This document shows, in pieces, positions 19,019-28,054 of a stretch of 55,809 nt of DNA. Both the position numbers and the translations under genes were made by a program. Source of the DNA: Mariniblastus sp. (GTDB lineage Bacteria > Planctomycetota > Planctomycetia > Pirellulales > Pirellulaceae). Location: contig JAKVBG010000028.1 of the NCBI GenBank assembly GCA_022447605.1, forward strand, positions 1 to 55,809. The letters are read 5' to 3'. The notes below the pieces were generated by a model. That model worked only from the letters and a program-made list of their open reading frames with translations, did no database searches and was not told where the DNA came from. Positions within the stretch are counted from its first letter, which is position 1. Every line of letters begins with the position of its first letter.

Positions 19019-19054
19019 CCCGTCCTGGGGTCTTGCCCCAGGGCGGGTTTTTTT
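19019..19054 (+). terminator. Strong intrinsic terminator with no conventional gene before it
   Basis: A 12-bp stem (19019-19030 with 19036-19047, one G-U pair) closes a five-base loop and is followed by seven T. It ends a plus-strand transcript that must begin in the 18.8-18.9 kb region, since the nearest upstream gene is rpsA on the other strand. Confidence 0.85.
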
Positions 19055-19184
19055 GTCGTCCGACGCTACTGAAAGGTGAAATCCAGCGGCCGAACCGGTC
19101 TGCCGGGGCGAAGCGACTCACGATGTGTCAAACGGGGAGAAACAGGGGAAACGGGCCCGCAGCACGCTAGCAGGTGTGTCAAAC

Positions 19185-19214
19185 TTTATCGAATTTTTAG
19201 TTTGTATCGATAAA
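19185..19214. promoter_or_regulatory. Inverted repeat upstream of the small lipoprotein gene
   Basis: TTTATCGA (19185-19192) and TCGATAAA (19207-19214) form a perfect 8-bp inverted repeat with 14 bp between, inside an AT-rich island of an otherwise GC-rich region and about 100 bp before the start at 19312. The spacing would suit a dimeric regulator or a promoter region. The flanking 19055-19311 holds no supported gene. Confidence 0.35.
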
Positions 19215-19311
19215 CTTTCCCTGCGTGTTATGTCGATCATTTGGGTAGCAGAAAATTCAACGCCATCTACATTTGCGGTGTGGCGGTCGTTTCACATACG
19301 GAGGAAACAAA

Positions 19312-19530
19312 ATGCGTCGGTTACTTTTTGCGACGCTAGTAGCAATTGCGATTAGCTCCAACGTGGGTTGTATTATCCCGATTTACGATGCTGATCCTGC
19401 CCAGCGTGCTCGTCAATTGATTTATAGTTCAGAGAATTTCCGGGCCATCAGAGGTGAGTGGCGTCGATTCTGGTTCACCGATCAGCCGGATCACCAGAAA
19501 CCGCTGCGTACGCACGGTGGCATCATCTAG
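19312..19530 (+). CDS. Small exported lipoprotein-like protein, function unknown
   Basis: 72 residues. A signal sequence with basic start (MRRLLFATLVAIAISSNVGC) ends in a lipobox-like N-V-G-C, so the mature protein would be a lipid-anchored peptide of about 53 residues. The mature part has RARQLIYSSENFR, paired tryptophans (EWRRFWF) and a THGGII end. ACGGAGGAAAC lies 7 bases before the ATG, deciding the start. A terminator follows within 100 bp, so it is monocistronic. Similar short lipoproteins appear to be typical of Pirellulales; no function is known to me. Confidence 0.75.
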   Translation: MRRLLFATLVAIAISSNVGCIIPIYDADPAQRARQLIYSSENFRAIRGEWRRFWFTDQPDHQKPLRTHGGII

Positions 19531-19588
19531 ACGAGTCTGTTCGGCTCATTGCGAGAGCCGGTCCGTGCAGTCAGAAATTCAAATACGG

Positions 19589-19622
19589 CGCGCCAGGCGG
19601 GTTGCTTGGCGCGACTTTTTTT
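19589..19622 (+). terminator. Intrinsic terminator of the small lipoprotein gene
   Basis: CGCGCCAGGC pairs with GCTTGGCGCG around GGGTT (19589-19613, one G-U pair), followed by a run of seven T at 19616-19622. Confidence 0.85.
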
Positions 19623-19832
19623 CCCCGGTAGCGGTTCCTGCGGTTTTCCCGTCATCTGCGCCCGTTTTTTGCTGCGCTTTGGCAGGGCGCGAATCCGTGA
19701 GGTCGCTGGTAGAAACGTCCCTTTACCGATTAGGATGGGGGCTGCCAGCAGAAACCGCGGCGTCGCTCAGGGCTTGGGATGCCTGGCGGTCACGTCTTCA
19801 CGATATCTTAACCATGGTTGTACCCGTTCATC

Positions 19833-20798
19833 ATGAAAGTTCTTTCCGGAATCCAGCCGACAGGGCGTCCCCACTGGGGTAACTACTTTGGGGCGATTCG
19901 GCAGTACATCGATTTACAGGCCGAAGAACAGGCTTTTTATTTCATCGCCAACCTGCATGCCTTGACGACGATCCGCAACGGCGCGGAATTGAAACAGAAC
20001 TCCCTGGATACGGCCATGGATCTGTTGGCCCTCGGCCTGGATCCGGATCACGCGGTGTTGTTTATCCAATCGGATGTTCCCGAGATTTCCGAATTGTGCT
20101 GGATCCTGATGTCGGGTGCCAGCATGGGGCTTCTGGAACGTTGCGTTTCTTACAAGGACAAGGTATCCAAAGGATTGACGCCGGTGACGGGGCTGTTTAC
20201 CTACCCCGTGCTGCAGGCGGCGGATATCCTGGCCTATGACTCCGATACGGTGCCGGTGGGCGAAGACCAAATTCAGCACATCGAGGTTTGCCGGGACATC
20301 GCCAAGTCCTTCAATAGTGCCTTCAACGAAGAGGTGTTCGTTTTGCCGAAGGCCAAGGTTCTTGATTCCAGCGCCAAGGTTCCGGGCACCGATGGTGAAA
20401 AGATGTCGAAGAGCTACGGGAATTTCATCGAGGTGTTTGAGTCTGAGAAATCGATGCGTAAGAAGATCATGCGGATCGCTACCGATTCCCGGCCGATGGA
20501 AGAAGCGAAAGAGCCGGAAGGCGATCACCTGTACCAGCTGTTTTCCCTCTTCGCCGACGACACGGCTGTCCAGGAGATGGCGGCGCTCTACCGGCGCGGT
20601 GGTTTCGGTTATGGCGAGGTCAAGAAAGCCCTGGCGGATGCTGCGGAATCGTATTTCGCCGAACCGAGGCAGAAACGCGCCGAGTTGGAAGCGAACCCGG
20701 ATCAGGTGGTCCAGATACTGGGAGATGGTGCCGCTGTGGCCCGCCGCAAGGCGGCCGAGGTGCTGCAGCGTGCCCAGTTGGCGTGCGGATTGAAATGA
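19833..20798 (+). CDS. trpS: Tryptophanyl-tRNA synthetase
   Basis: 321 residues, within the bacterial TrpRS range. Class I signatures are present: the HIGH-type [13 protein letters not shown] at the N-terminus and [10 protein letters not shown] as the KMSKS loop; the tryptophan pocket segment reads [12 protein letters not shown]. The ATG at 19833 gives [11 protein letters not shown], the standard TrpRS start; five further in-frame codons from a TTG are unlikely. acpS follows 28 bp later, probably co-transcribed. Confidence 0.97.
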   Translation: MKVLSGIQPTGRPHWGNYFGAIRQYIDLQAEEQAFYFIANLHALTTIRNGAELKQNSLDTAMDLLALGLDPDHAVLFIQSDVPEISELCWILMSGASMGLLERCVSYKDKVSKGLTPVTGLFTYPVLQAADILAYDSDTVPVGEDQIQHIEVCRDIAKSFNSAFNEEVFVLPKAKVLDSSAKVPGTDGEKMSKSYGNFIEVFESEKSMRKKIMRIATDSRPMEEAKEPEGDHLYQLFSLFADDTAVQEMAALYRRGGFGYGEVKKALADAAESYFAEPRQKRAELEANPDQVVQILGDGAAVARRKAAEVLQRAQLACGLK

Positions 20799-20826
20799 AT
20801 GAACGTAACTCGATGAACTTAAATCT

Positions 20827-21210
20827 ATGAACGTGATAGGAATTGGTACCGATATCGTCGAATGCTCGCGGATCGAATCGATGATCGCGAAGCACGACGA
20901 GTTATTTCTGAAGCGTGTCTATACCGACTGGGAAATCAATTATTGTTCCCGGCGGAAGTCGGCAGTGGAACACTTTGCCGGACGTTGGGCGGCCAAGGAG
21001 GCGATCCTCAAGGCGATGGGTACGGGATGGGCCAAGGGCGTGCACTGGACGGACCTGGAAATCCGGAACGAAGCGGGAGGCCAGCCGTTTGTCGAGTTGG
21101 CGGGGCAGGCGAGAACGGTCTGCCAACAGCAGGGCATTGAGAAAATACTGATCACTCTGTCGCACTGCCGGCAATATGCGACTGCCTTTGCGACGGCCGT
21201 GAGTGATTAA
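20827..21210 (+). CDS. acpS: Holo-[acyl-carrier-protein] synthase
   Basis: 127 residues, the usual size. It transfers 4'-phosphopantetheine from CoA to acyl carrier protein. MNVIGIGTDIVECSRIE holds the metal-binding Asp, and FAGRWAAKEAILKAMGTG the conserved W-A-x-K-E-A. ITLSHCRQYATAFA is the typical C-terminal strand pair. It follows trpS by 28 bp and is closed by a terminator. Confidence 0.96.
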   Translation: MNVIGIGTDIVECSRIESMIAKHDELFLKRVYTDWEINYCSRRKSAVEHFAGRWAAKEAILKAMGTGWAKGVHWTDLEIRNEAGGQPFVELAGQARTVCQQQGIEKILITLSHCRQYATAFATAVSD

Positions 21211-21221
21211 AGGATCGGTCG

Positions 21222-21252
21222 GACCGCCCGAACTCGGCGAGGCGGTTTCTTT
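21222..21252 (+). terminator. Probable terminator of trpS-acpS
   Basis: ACCGCC (21223-21228) pairs with GGCGGT (21241-21246), plus a flanking G-U, around a 12-base loop and is followed by TTCTTTT. It lies about 12 bp past the acpS stop. Confidence 0.6.
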
Positions 21253-21357
21253 TGCCAGATCCCGGGACCGTCTGAAAATACTCGTCTTCGCCTGGGGCAG
21301 CTTCCCACTTATACTGACGACCAGTTTGGTCAAGGTAAACTGTCGATTGGTCGTCCC

Positions 21358-22389
21358 ATGAGCCCCACTGTTCCAGCCGAAAACCCCGAGGATCTGTTCG
21401 TCGGTATTGATGTGGGGGGGACGAATGTCAAACTGGGAGTCGTGGACGATCAGGGCCGGGTGATCGCGGATACCTTCTTTCCGACCGAACAGCAAAAGGG
21501 TCCCCGTTACGCCATCGAGATGGCCTGTTCCCGCGTGCATCAATTGCTGGACGAATGTGGATTGGAATACACACGAGTCCGTCGCCTGGGACTCGGTACA
21601 CCAGGGCCGATGGATATCCCGGCCGGTCTCATCTTGAATCCGAGTAATTTGCCAGGGTGGCGGCAGTTTCCCGTCCGGCAAACGTTGTCCGAAGTTGCTG
21701 ATCGACCAGTGACATTTGCCAATGATGCTGCGGCTGCCGCCTTTGGAGAATACTGGGTAGGTGCAGGCGCCGGTTTTACCAGCCTTGTCCTGTTCACTCT
21801 CGGTACGGGTGTGGGTGGCGGGATCATCGTCGATGATGTCTCGATTGATGGGGCGCACAGCCACGGTGCCGAAATTGGACATGTACGGATCGACAGTCGG
21901 GCAGAGGCCCGGGTCTGTTCCTGTGGCATGCTTGGCCATCTGGAAGCGTATGCCAGTGCCACGGCCGTGGTGGCACGGACCGCGGATTACCTGGCTGCCG
22001 GGAAGGAAAGCGTCTTGGCAGATCAACCGTCGTTGACTCCCCTGTTGATCGCGGAAGCCGCGTCGGGCGGGGATTCGCTGGCGTTGGAAGTCGTGATGGA
22101 AACGGCCGATTATTTGGCCGATGGCATCGCCTGCTTGGCCCATGTCATCGATCCCGGCGTTGTGTTGATCGGTGGTGCAATGAACTTTGGCGGGCTGAAG
22201 ACCGAATTGGGGCGTGATTTCCTGGCCCGGATCAAGAGCGGGGTGCGGGAGAATACATTTGCCATGGTGGCGGAAAATCTGGTGATTGAGTTTGCCCAGC
22301 TCGGTTCCGGTGCCGGGTTTGTAGGGGCAGCCGGATTGGCTCGGCGAGATTTTTGGCGCTCCCAGCAAGGTGCGAGTACCGGCAGCTAA
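21358..22389 (+). CDS. ROK-family sugar kinase (glucokinase-like)
   Basis: 343 residues. The phosphate-binding loop GIDVGGTNVKLGVVDDQG, the catalytic-Asp segment TFANDAAAAAFGEYWVGAG, the LFTLGTGVGGGIIVD strand and the ROK zinc segment VCSCGMLGHLEAYAS are present. The last position of the canonical C-x-C-G-x2-G-C-x-E motif is His instead of Cys, a known kind of variation whose effect on zinc binding is unclear. Probably phosphorylates glucose or a related hexose. lepA follows 39 bp downstream. Confidence 0.88.
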   Translation: MSPTVPAENPEDLFVGIDVGGTNVKLGVVDDQGRVIADTFFPTEQQKGPRYAIEMACSRVHQLLDECGLEYTRVRRLGLGTPGPMDIPAGLILNPSNLPGWRQFPVRQTLSEVADRPVTFANDAAAAAFGEYWVGAGAGFTSLVLFTLGTGVGGGIIVDDVSIDGAHSHGAEIGHVRIDSRAEARVCSCGMLGHLEAYASATAVVARTADYLAAGKESVLADQPSLTPLLIAEAASGGDSLALEVVMETADYLADGIACLAHVIDPGVVLIGGAMNFGGLKTELGRDFLARIKSGVRENTFAMVAENLVIEFAQLGSGAGFVGAAGLARRDFWRSQQGASTGS

Positions 22390-22428
22390 CCGATTAAGTT
22401 CCCAGTCCTGTTGAGTTTTTCCTGATCC

Positions 22429-24249
22429 ATGTCTGACATTGACATCCGTAATATTCGGAACTTCTGCATCATCGCCCACATCGATCATGGGAAAAGTACG
22501 TTGGCCGATCGAATGTTGGAGCATACGGGGACCGTCTCCAAGCGCGAGATGCAGGACCAGTTGCTCGATGACATGGAACTGGAGCGGGCTCGGGGGATCA
22601 CGATCAAAGCCCGTGCGGTGGCCATGCGGACCAAGCACCAGGGCCAGTGGTATGAGTTGAATTTGATCGACACGCCGGGCCACGTCGATTTTCAGTATGA
22701 AGTTTCTCGTTCCCTGGCCTGTTGTGAGGGGGCACTGCTGTTGGCCGACGCTTTTCAGGGGGTCGAAGCCCAGACAGTGGCGACGGCCTATGCCGCGATT
22801 GAGCATGATCTGGATATCATCCCGGTGATCAACAAGATTGACCTGAAGCATGAACGTGCCGATGAAGTTGCCCGGGAGATGGAACAGACGATTGGGGTCG
22901 AGCCTGGTGATATCGTAAGAGTGAGTGCCAAGGCCGGTTTGAATATCGACGAATTGCTCGATGCCATTATCAACCGAGTCGCACCCCCCGCGGGTGACCC
23001 GTCCGCCCCGCTGCAAGCGATGGTGTTTGACTCGCATTATGACGAGTTCCGTGGTGCGGTGACTTACATCCGGGTCATGAACGGCACCGTCCGCCGGGGC
23101 CAGAAAATTCAATTCGTCCAGTCCGGAAATGTTTTTGAGGTTCACGAACTGGGGCAATTCCGACCGAAGCAAACCCCCTGTGATGCATTGCAGGCCGGGC
23201 AGGTCGGTTACCTGATATGCAATATCAAGTCCCTGGATGAGGTCAAGATTGGTGAGACGATCAGTGTGCCGGGGGACGCGACGGCCCCGGCGCTGCCCGG
23301 TTACCAGGAACCGAAACGGATGGTTTATTGCGGCTTGTACCCTTCCGATGGTCAGGATTTTTCCGAGTTGCGAGATGCCCTGACCAAGCTGGCGATCAAT
23401 GATCCTAGTTTTGAGTTTCAGCCGGAATCAAGTGACGCGCTTGGGTTCGGGTTTCGCTGCGGTTTCCTCGGTCTGTTGCACATGGAGATCGTGCAGCAGC
23501 GCCTGGAGCAGGAATCCGATATCGACCTGGTCCAGACGGCGCCCAACGTGACGTATGAGATACTCAAGAAAAACGGTGAACGAATTGAGGTCCACCGGCC
23601 TCAGGAGGTTCCGGATAACGGGGAGATCGAGGAGTTTTGCCAACCGATCGTGCGCGTCAATTTGATTCAGCCTGAACAATACGTGGGGCCGGTCATCAAA
23701 CTCTGTCAGGAGCGTCGGGGGATCCAGCAGGGGACTGAATATCTGTCGGCGACACGGGTCATGCTGACCTACGATCTGCCCCTGGCCGAGGTGATTTATG
23801 ACATGCATGACCGTTTGAAGAGTATGACGCGTGGTTACGGCACCATGGATTACGAGTTGATTGGCTATTTCCCCGCTGACCTGGTCCGAATCGATATCCT
23901 GGTCAATGGAAAACGGGTCGATGCTCTGAGTATCATCTGCAATCGCGGGGACGCCGACCGCCGAGGGCGAGCCGTGGCCAAAAAACTGAAAGAAGAGATC
24001 GATCGCCACATGTTCGAGGTGGCGGTGCAGGCGGCGATCGGGACCCGGGTGATTGCCCGGGAAACAGTCAAGGCGTTGCGCAAGAACGTGACGGCCAAGT
24101 GTTATGGCGGCGATATCTCGCGGAAGCGAAAATTGTGGCAAAAACAGAAAGAAGGGAAGAAGCGGATGAAGTCGATCGGCTCGGTCGACATCCCGCAAAA
24201 AGCTTTCCTGGCGGTTTTGCAGACCGGTGATGAAAAGAAGAACGGGTGA
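22429..24249 (+). CDS. lepA: Elongation factor 4 (LepA)
   Basis: 606 residues, full length. GTPase motifs are IAHIDHGKSTLADRM, RGITIKARAVAM, DTPGHVDF and NKIDL. EF-G-like domains follow and the LepA-specific C-terminal domain ends with CYGGDISRKRKLWQKQKEGK and KRMKSIGSVDIPQKAFLAVL. EF4 acts on stalled or mis-translocated ribosomes. It lies 39 bp after the ROK kinase and may share its transcript. Confidence 0.98.
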   Translation: MSDIDIRNIRNFCIIAHIDHGKSTLADRMLEHTGTVSKREMQDQLLDDMELERARGITIKARAVAMRTKHQGQWYELNLIDTPGHVDFQYEVSRSLACCEGALLLADAFQGVEAQTVATAYAAIEHDLDIIPVINKIDLKHERADEVAREMEQTIGVEPGDIVRVSAKAGLNIDELLDAIINRVAPPAGDPSAPLQAMVFDSHYDEFRGAVTYIRVMNGTVRRGQKIQFVQSGNVFEVHELGQFRPKQTPCDALQAGQVGYLICNIKSLDEVKIGETISVPGDATAPALPGYQEPKRMVYCGLYPSDGQDFSELRDALTKLAINDPSFEFQPESSDALGFGFRCGFLGLLHMEIVQQRLEQESDIDLVQTAPNVTYEILKKNGERIEVHRPQEVPDNGEIEEFCQPIVRVNLIQPEQYVGPVIKLCQERRGIQQGTEYLSATRVMLTYDLPLAEVIYDMHDRLKSMTRGYGTMDYELIGYFPADLVRIDILVNGKRVDALSIICNRGDADRRGRAVAKKLKEEIDRHMFEVAVQAAIGTRVIARETVKALRKNVTAKCYGGDISRKRKLWQKQKEGKKRMKSIGSVDIPQKAFLAVLQTGDEKKNG

Positions 24250-24415
24250 TTTCTCCTGCCGGAATGGCCGTCCGCCAGGAATCTCCAAATTGCAGAATTT
24301 TTCTATTTCTGACCGCTTCCCGAAAGACTCTTGCCGATCGATCTGGTTTAATGAGTCCGCGGGCCGCTGTTCCAGACGGCTTTTCAAGAAAACACCTCAC
24401 GTACGGGAAACGACA

Positions 24416-25183
24416 ATGAAATCTTTGCATTTGAACTTGGCCATCACCTTGGTGATGGTGGTTACAGGAATGGCCGCTGAGTCGGCTTGGGCCCAAGGGC
24501 GCGGTGGATTTGGTGGCCGCATGTTCGGCGGCGGCATGGGTGGCGGAAGTGTTTCTGAAATCAATCTGTTGGCGATGGATGAAGTTTTGGATCACCTGCA
24601 GGACAGCTACGATTTGTCGCTTGAGGCGAGAGAGGAAATCGTGGGTCATGCCGAAGATGCCCAGGATGAATTGCAGGAAGAACGGCGGGCTATCATGGGT
24701 GACATGCGGAACATGGGCCAGGATGAGCGGGAGGCTGCCATGGAAGAGCTCCAGGAGATTACCGAGGAGATCAACACCGATACATTCCGAACCATCAAGA
24801 AGAAGCTCAACAAAAAACAGTTGAGCCGTCTGAATGAACTGAAGGTTCAGCGGATGGGAGTTGCCGCCCTGCACGATCCGGTGGTCCAGGAAATGCTTGA
24901 ATTTGACAATGCCCAAGTCGAGAAGATGAATGATGCCAAGGAGAAGGGCGAGGAGCGTGGACGCGAAATGATGGAAGACATGCGGGCTCAGTTCCAGTCG
25001 GGCGGTGGTTTTGATCGTGATGCGATGCGCGAGTCAATGATGGAAATGCAAGAGGCCAACAAAAAAGACGCGATGGATTGTCTGACCGATAAACAGAAGG
25101 AGACGTTCGAGAAGATGAAAGGGGAGGAATTTGAATTCCCTGAACCGCAACGGGGCCGCCGTGGACGAGGGGGCCGCCAGTAG
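24416..25183 (+). CDS. Exported helical protein, function unknown
   Basis: 255 residues. A Sec signal peptide (about 1-24, ending SAWA-Q) is followed by a Gly/Arg-rich linker (GRGGFGGRMFGGGMGGG) and a long, highly charged alpha-helical region (about 55-230) with many Glu, Met, Lys and Arg, and a Gly/Arg-rich tail. Its segments LTDKQKETFEKMKGEEF and LNKKQLSRLNELKVQRMG resemble the LTxxQ-type repeats of Spy/CpxP-like periplasmic proteins, although similarity is weak. The ATG at 24416 gives the only clean signal peptide. A terminator lies 80 bp downstream. Confidence 0.7.
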   Translation: MKSLHLNLAITLVMVVTGMAAESAWAQGRGGFGGRMFGGGMGGGSVSEINLLAMDEVLDHLQDSYDLSLEAREEIVGHAEDAQDELQEERRAIMGDMRNMGQDEREAAMEELQEITEEINTDTFRTIKKKLNKKQLSRLNELKVQRMGVAALHDPVVQEMLEFDNAQVEKMNDAKEKGEERGREMMEDMRAQFQSGGGFDRDAMRESMMEMQEANKKDAMDCLTDKQKETFEKMKGEEFEFPEPQRGRRGRGGRQ

Positions 25184-25238
25184 ATGGCGAGGCCCGGCCA
25201 GTCGCTTGCCATCGCTTGCGATCGGTTGCTAGGCTGAA

Positions 25239-25268
25239 CGAGACGAACAAGACGAACAAGACGAACGG
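25239..25268. repeat. Short tandem repeat next to a terminator
   Basis: About three copies of a 9-bp unit, AGACGAACA, run directly into the stem of the terminator at 25265-25299. Copy number is low; it may be a slippage-prone stretch. Confidence 0.5.
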
Positions 25269-25299
25269 GACCTGCCAGAGGTGGGGCCCGTTTTTTTTT
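25265..25299 (+). terminator. Intrinsic terminator after the exported helical protein
   Basis: ACGGG plus CCTGCC pairs with GGTGGG plus CCCGT (one A-G mismatch, two G-U pairs) around an AGA loop and is followed by eight further T, nine in all (25291-25299). Confidence 0.8.
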
Positions 25300-25461
25300 A
25301 CTGCACGATCGAGCCGTCGGCAAATGGGTTACTGCGGGTTTTCCGGTGGGACGGTGAACGAATCGGCGGCGGATCTGGGGCGCGATGGTGCCCGTGGCAG
25401 CCTGTACATTCGCCCGGTTTTGGTTGACAATTGGCGGACTGGAAAATTAAGGGGATGAGCT

Positions 25462-26643
25462 ATGTATAATTATTTTGTGGCCATTGTGGTTTCCTTCGTG
25501 GCGATTGTGGGGACTGTTATTGTCTGTTCCGGGGCCATTAATTATCAGCAGGATCCGGAAGCGAAAGGGACGTCCGATTTGGTCGCCAAATTGGCGGACA
25601 AGGACGACAAAGTGCGGGTGGACGCGTTAATCGAACTGGGGCGTTCCAGCGAGGACCTGCCGCAGGTGGTCCCCGCCGTAGTAGGCCAATTGGGCGAACT
25701 CGATCCACTTGTCTCCTCGGCCGCCTCCCAGGCGATGGTCGATTTGGGTGCCAAAGCGGTCCCGCATCTGAAGCCGTTTCTCCAGTCGGAGGATTACCGT
25801 ACGTACGCGCTCGGCTGTGAGGCTTGCCGGGTGATCGGCGAGCCGTGTGCCGTTTATGTGCCCCTTTTGATGGAGCGGCTGAAAGAAAACGATCAACGGA
25901 TGCGGGGGCCGTCCATCGGGGCGATGGCCAACTTTGGCAAGGCGGCGTTGCCCGCCTTGGACCAGGTCATTGCAGGCCTGGATGCCGAGCCCTTCATGAC
26001 GCAGGTTCACGCCTGCAAAGTACTCGTCGCCTTAGGTCCGGATGCCAGGCCAGCGGGCGAGAAGTTGGTGGAGCTTGCCGAGAAAGGGAATCCCTCCGTT
26101 CGCAGTTGGGCCACAGTGGCCCTGGGAGCGATTGGCCCGGTCGACGAATACGACGTGGTGGAGATACTCGATGACAAGTTGGATGACTTCCTGTTGCTGG
26201 ACAAGCAACGCGCCTTGCAAGGCCTGGCGCTGATTGGCCCGGCGGGAAAGCGGGCATTGCCCAATATTGAAAGGTTGATGCAGGACAAGTCAAAGAGCTG
26301 TCCTCATGATGCGGCCTACGCCTATTGGAAAGTCACCGGAGATGCCGATCGACCTGTCGCCGTCCTGGTGGAATTGCTGCAGGATGTCAATTTCCAGAAC
26401 GACGCGATTGAGATCCTGGGGGATATGGGGCCGCAAGCGAAGAATTCGGTGCCGGCTTTGATCGAACAGCTTGGCTCCAGTGAAGATTACCTGCGGGAGG
26501 GTGCCGTATTGACGCTGGGGGCGATTGGTCCCGATGCGAAAGAGGCGCTGCCAGCCTTGGGGAAAATGAAGGATGACCCCGATGCCTTGATCCGCTCGGC
26601 GGCAGAGCGATCGATCAGGGAGATCGAAAAAGAGGATCCTTAA
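25462..26643 (+). CDS. Membrane-anchored HEAT-repeat protein
   Basis: 393 residues. One N-terminal hydrophobic segment (about 4-26) acts as signal or anchor. The rest is a solenoid of HEAT-type repeats: many units contain ALxxLG, AxPALxxL and LGAIGPDAKEALPAL-like phrases, from about residue 40 to the end. Such proteins are protein-interaction scaffolds; no enzyme motif is present. The start ATG at 25462 follows AGGGGA by about 6 bases. It faces rpmE2 across a terminator. Confidence 0.8.
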   Translation: MYNYFVAIVVSFVAIVGTVIVCSGAINYQQDPEAKGTSDLVAKLADKDDKVRVDALIELGRSSEDLPQVVPAVVGQLGELDPLVSSAASQAMVDLGAKAVPHLKPFLQSEDYRTYALGCEACRVIGEPCAVYVPLLMERLKENDQRMRGPSIGAMANFGKAALPALDQVIAGLDAEPFMTQVHACKVLVALGPDARPAGEKLVELAEKGNPSVRSWATVALGAIGPVDEYDVVEILDDKLDDFLLLDKQRALQGLALIGPAGKRALPNIERLMQDKSKSCPHDAAYAYWKVTGDADRPVAVLVELLQDVNFQNDAIEILGDMGPQAKNSVPALIEQLGSSEDYLREGAVLTLGAIGPDAKEALPALGKMKDDPDALIRSAAERSIREIEKEDP

Positions 26644-26677
26644 AGCGGGCCGATGGCGCCGGGTGACGAGGGGACAC

Positions 26678-26704
26678 AAAAAAAGCCGTGGATTGCTCCA
26701 CGGC
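26678..26704 (-). terminator. Intrinsic terminator of rpmE2
   Basis: GCCGTGGA pairs with TCCACGGC around TTGC (26685-26704). On the minus strand seven T follow (26678-26684). It lies 23 bp past the rpmE2 stop and may also act on the facing HEAT gene. Confidence 0.85.
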
Positions 26705-26726
26705 CATACAGCGATTGTGCCGGTTA

Positions 26727-27014
26727 TTATTTTTTGGCTTTCTTCTTCGTCTTCTTTTGCGTCGACTGGTACTGGCCACCAAATTTCTTGCGGAATTTCT
26801 CCACACGCCCCATCGTATCGACGAACTGTTGTTTCCCGGTGTAAAAGGGATGTGAGGCACTCGAAATGTCCACGTAGTAAACGGGATACTCGTTACCATC
26901 TTCCCATTGAATCGTTTCGTTCGTTTTGATCGACGAACGTGTCAGGATGGCAAAGTCGGCCGTTTTATCTTTGAAAACGACCTCGCGGTATTCGGGATGA
27001 ATGTCAGGTTTCAT
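26727..27014 (-). CDS. rpmE2: 50S ribosomal protein L31 type B
   Basis: 95 residues from the ATG at 27014 ([16 protein letters not shown]). The [21 protein letters not shown] segment identifies L31. The zinc-binding C-x-x-C pairs of type A are absent, so this is the zinc-independent type B form. A lysine-rich tail (KKTKKKAKK) ends the chain. An in-frame ATG 12 codons earlier (27050) would add [12 protein letters not shown]; no ribosome site clearly favours either, but the shorter form matches the family. Confidence 0.93.
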   Translation of the reverse strand: MKPDIHPEYREVVFKDKTADFAILTRSSIKTNETIQWEDGNEYPVYYVDISSASHPFYTGKQQFVDTMGRVEKFRKKFGGQYQSTQKKTKKKAKK

Positions 27015-27340
27015 GACTTGAATTTCGAGGTGGGTGATACGTCGTGCCATAGGCTGAATTGGAATGGCACATTCTAAAGGAAAAACCGGGATCGTCAAAC
27101 GGTAAAAGCGGGCGGATCCTCGGCAATTCAGGCTGATTCTATTCCTTTTCGGCTCTTCTTGTTCCACGCGGTTCTCCCCGGGGCGGCCTGCCCGGGAACG
27201 GCTGGACAAGCAGGTTGGCTTCCTGCCAACGTCCTGGGGCGGGGCGCGGTGGGTGGTTCCCCTTTTCGGCGGGTTTGATGGGAAACGGTCGCAATCCTTG
27301 GTAAACTGGAGTCGAACACATGGGGTGTAGATGAAATAGG
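27015..27340. other. Intergenic region between divergent rpmE2 and yqgE
   Basis: 326 bp without a supported gene. It must hold both promoters. GTTGGC and GCCAAC form a short hairpin near 27217-27233; nothing else notable is seen. Confidence 0.5.
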
Positions 27341-27901
27341 ATGATGGAAGAAGTATTAACCGGCAAGCTGCTGATCGCGATCCCCGAGCTGGGAGATCCC
27401 AATTTTTTTCGGACCGTGGTGCTGGTCCTGATGCATGGGAACGAGGGCGCGACTGGGGTGATTCTGAACCGTCCCTCCAATGAAACGGTTGCCACGGTCT
27501 GGGACGAGTGGTCTGATTTGGATTGCGACTGTTCGCAGTGGGTCCAAGTCGGGGGTCCCGTGGAAGGTCCCCTGATCGCTTTGCATACGAGCCTGGCCAT
27601 CGCCGAGTCCCAGGTCTTGCCCGGTGTGTTTCTCACCATGGATCGTGATCACCTGAACCAGCTGGTGTCCCAGGAGGAGCATGAGTTCCGGATCTTCCGC
27701 GGTTATGCCGGTTGGGCTCCGGGGCAGTTGGAATCCGAAATCGAGTGCGGAGGCTGGTTGTTGTGCGAAGGGGAGTTTGAACACGTCTTCGAATCGGATG
27801 ATCAAGCCCTGTGGAAAATGGTGTGTGAACAGATGGGGCATGAAATCATGTTGCCGCACTTTAGCCAAAATCTGAATTTTGTTGATCCCGGCATGAATTA
27901 A
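27341..27901 (+). CDS. YqgE/AlgH family protein
   Basis: 186 residues, matching the family. Key segments are [53 protein letters not shown] and [16 protein letters not shown]. Family members are cytosolic alpha/beta proteins of unsettled function; the AlgH name reflects an effect on alginate expression in Pseudomonas. Two adjacent ATG codons (27341, 27344) could start it. Confidence 0.93.
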   Translation: MMEEVLTGKLLIAIPELGDPNFFRTVVLVLMHGNEGATGVILNRPSNETVATVWDEWSDLDCDCSQWVQVGGPVEGPLIALHTSLAIAESQVLPGVFLTMDRDHLNQLVSQEEHEFRIFRGYAGWAPGQLESEIECGGWLLCEGEFEHVFESDDQALWKMVCEQMGHEIMLPHFSQNLNFVDPGMN

Positions 27902-27902
27902 C

Positions 27903-27946
27903 TGCTGTTTGGCAGCAAGGTTGTCAGCAGGCGTCTTGCTGGCAAC
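27903..27946 (+). other. Twin hairpins after yqgE
   Basis: TGCTG/CAGCA (27903-27917) and GTTGTCAGCA/TGCTGGCAAC (27920-27946, one G-U pair) follow the stop codon directly. There is no T-run, so they are better read as 3'-UTR structure than a classical terminator. Confidence 0.4.
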
Positions 27947-28054
27947 TGTTGGATACTTCCATTTCCGTTTCGATTGGTCTTGCCCGAACGCGCGGCATTC
28001 TGCTAGTCACTCACCTGCAGAAGAAATGCGCAGTTTCCATGGCAGGAGGTCGTT

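Larger units (their letters stand above)
18895..19054 (+). ncRNA. Short terminated transcript candidate with near-perfect Shine-Dalgarno
   Basis: GAAAGGAGGTGA (18897-18908) matches the complement of the 16S rRNA 3' end almost fully. The transcript would end at the terminator at 19019-19054. Between them, CGG-GG-GCC (18962-18973) pairs with GGC-CC-CCG (18976-18988) with small internal loops. Only very short reading frames fit: a 13-codon TTG frame with correct spacing, or a 55-codon GTG frame overlapping the Shine-Dalgarno and running through the terminator. It could be a leader peptide, a small regulatory RNA or an unrecognised small protein. The 5' end is not defined. Confidence 0.4.

Noticed and set aside
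20902..23172. A 756-codon open frame on the minus strand opposite acpS, the ROK kinase and lepA
   Set aside because: It is antisense to three well-supported genes, its product has no domain-like pattern and there is no ribosome site. Long antisense frames are expected in GC-rich coding DNA.
24250..24415. An N-terminal extension of 63 codons for the exported helical protein
   Set aside because: The ATG at 24416 begins a clean signal peptide; the upstream codons overlap the end of lepA and would bury it.
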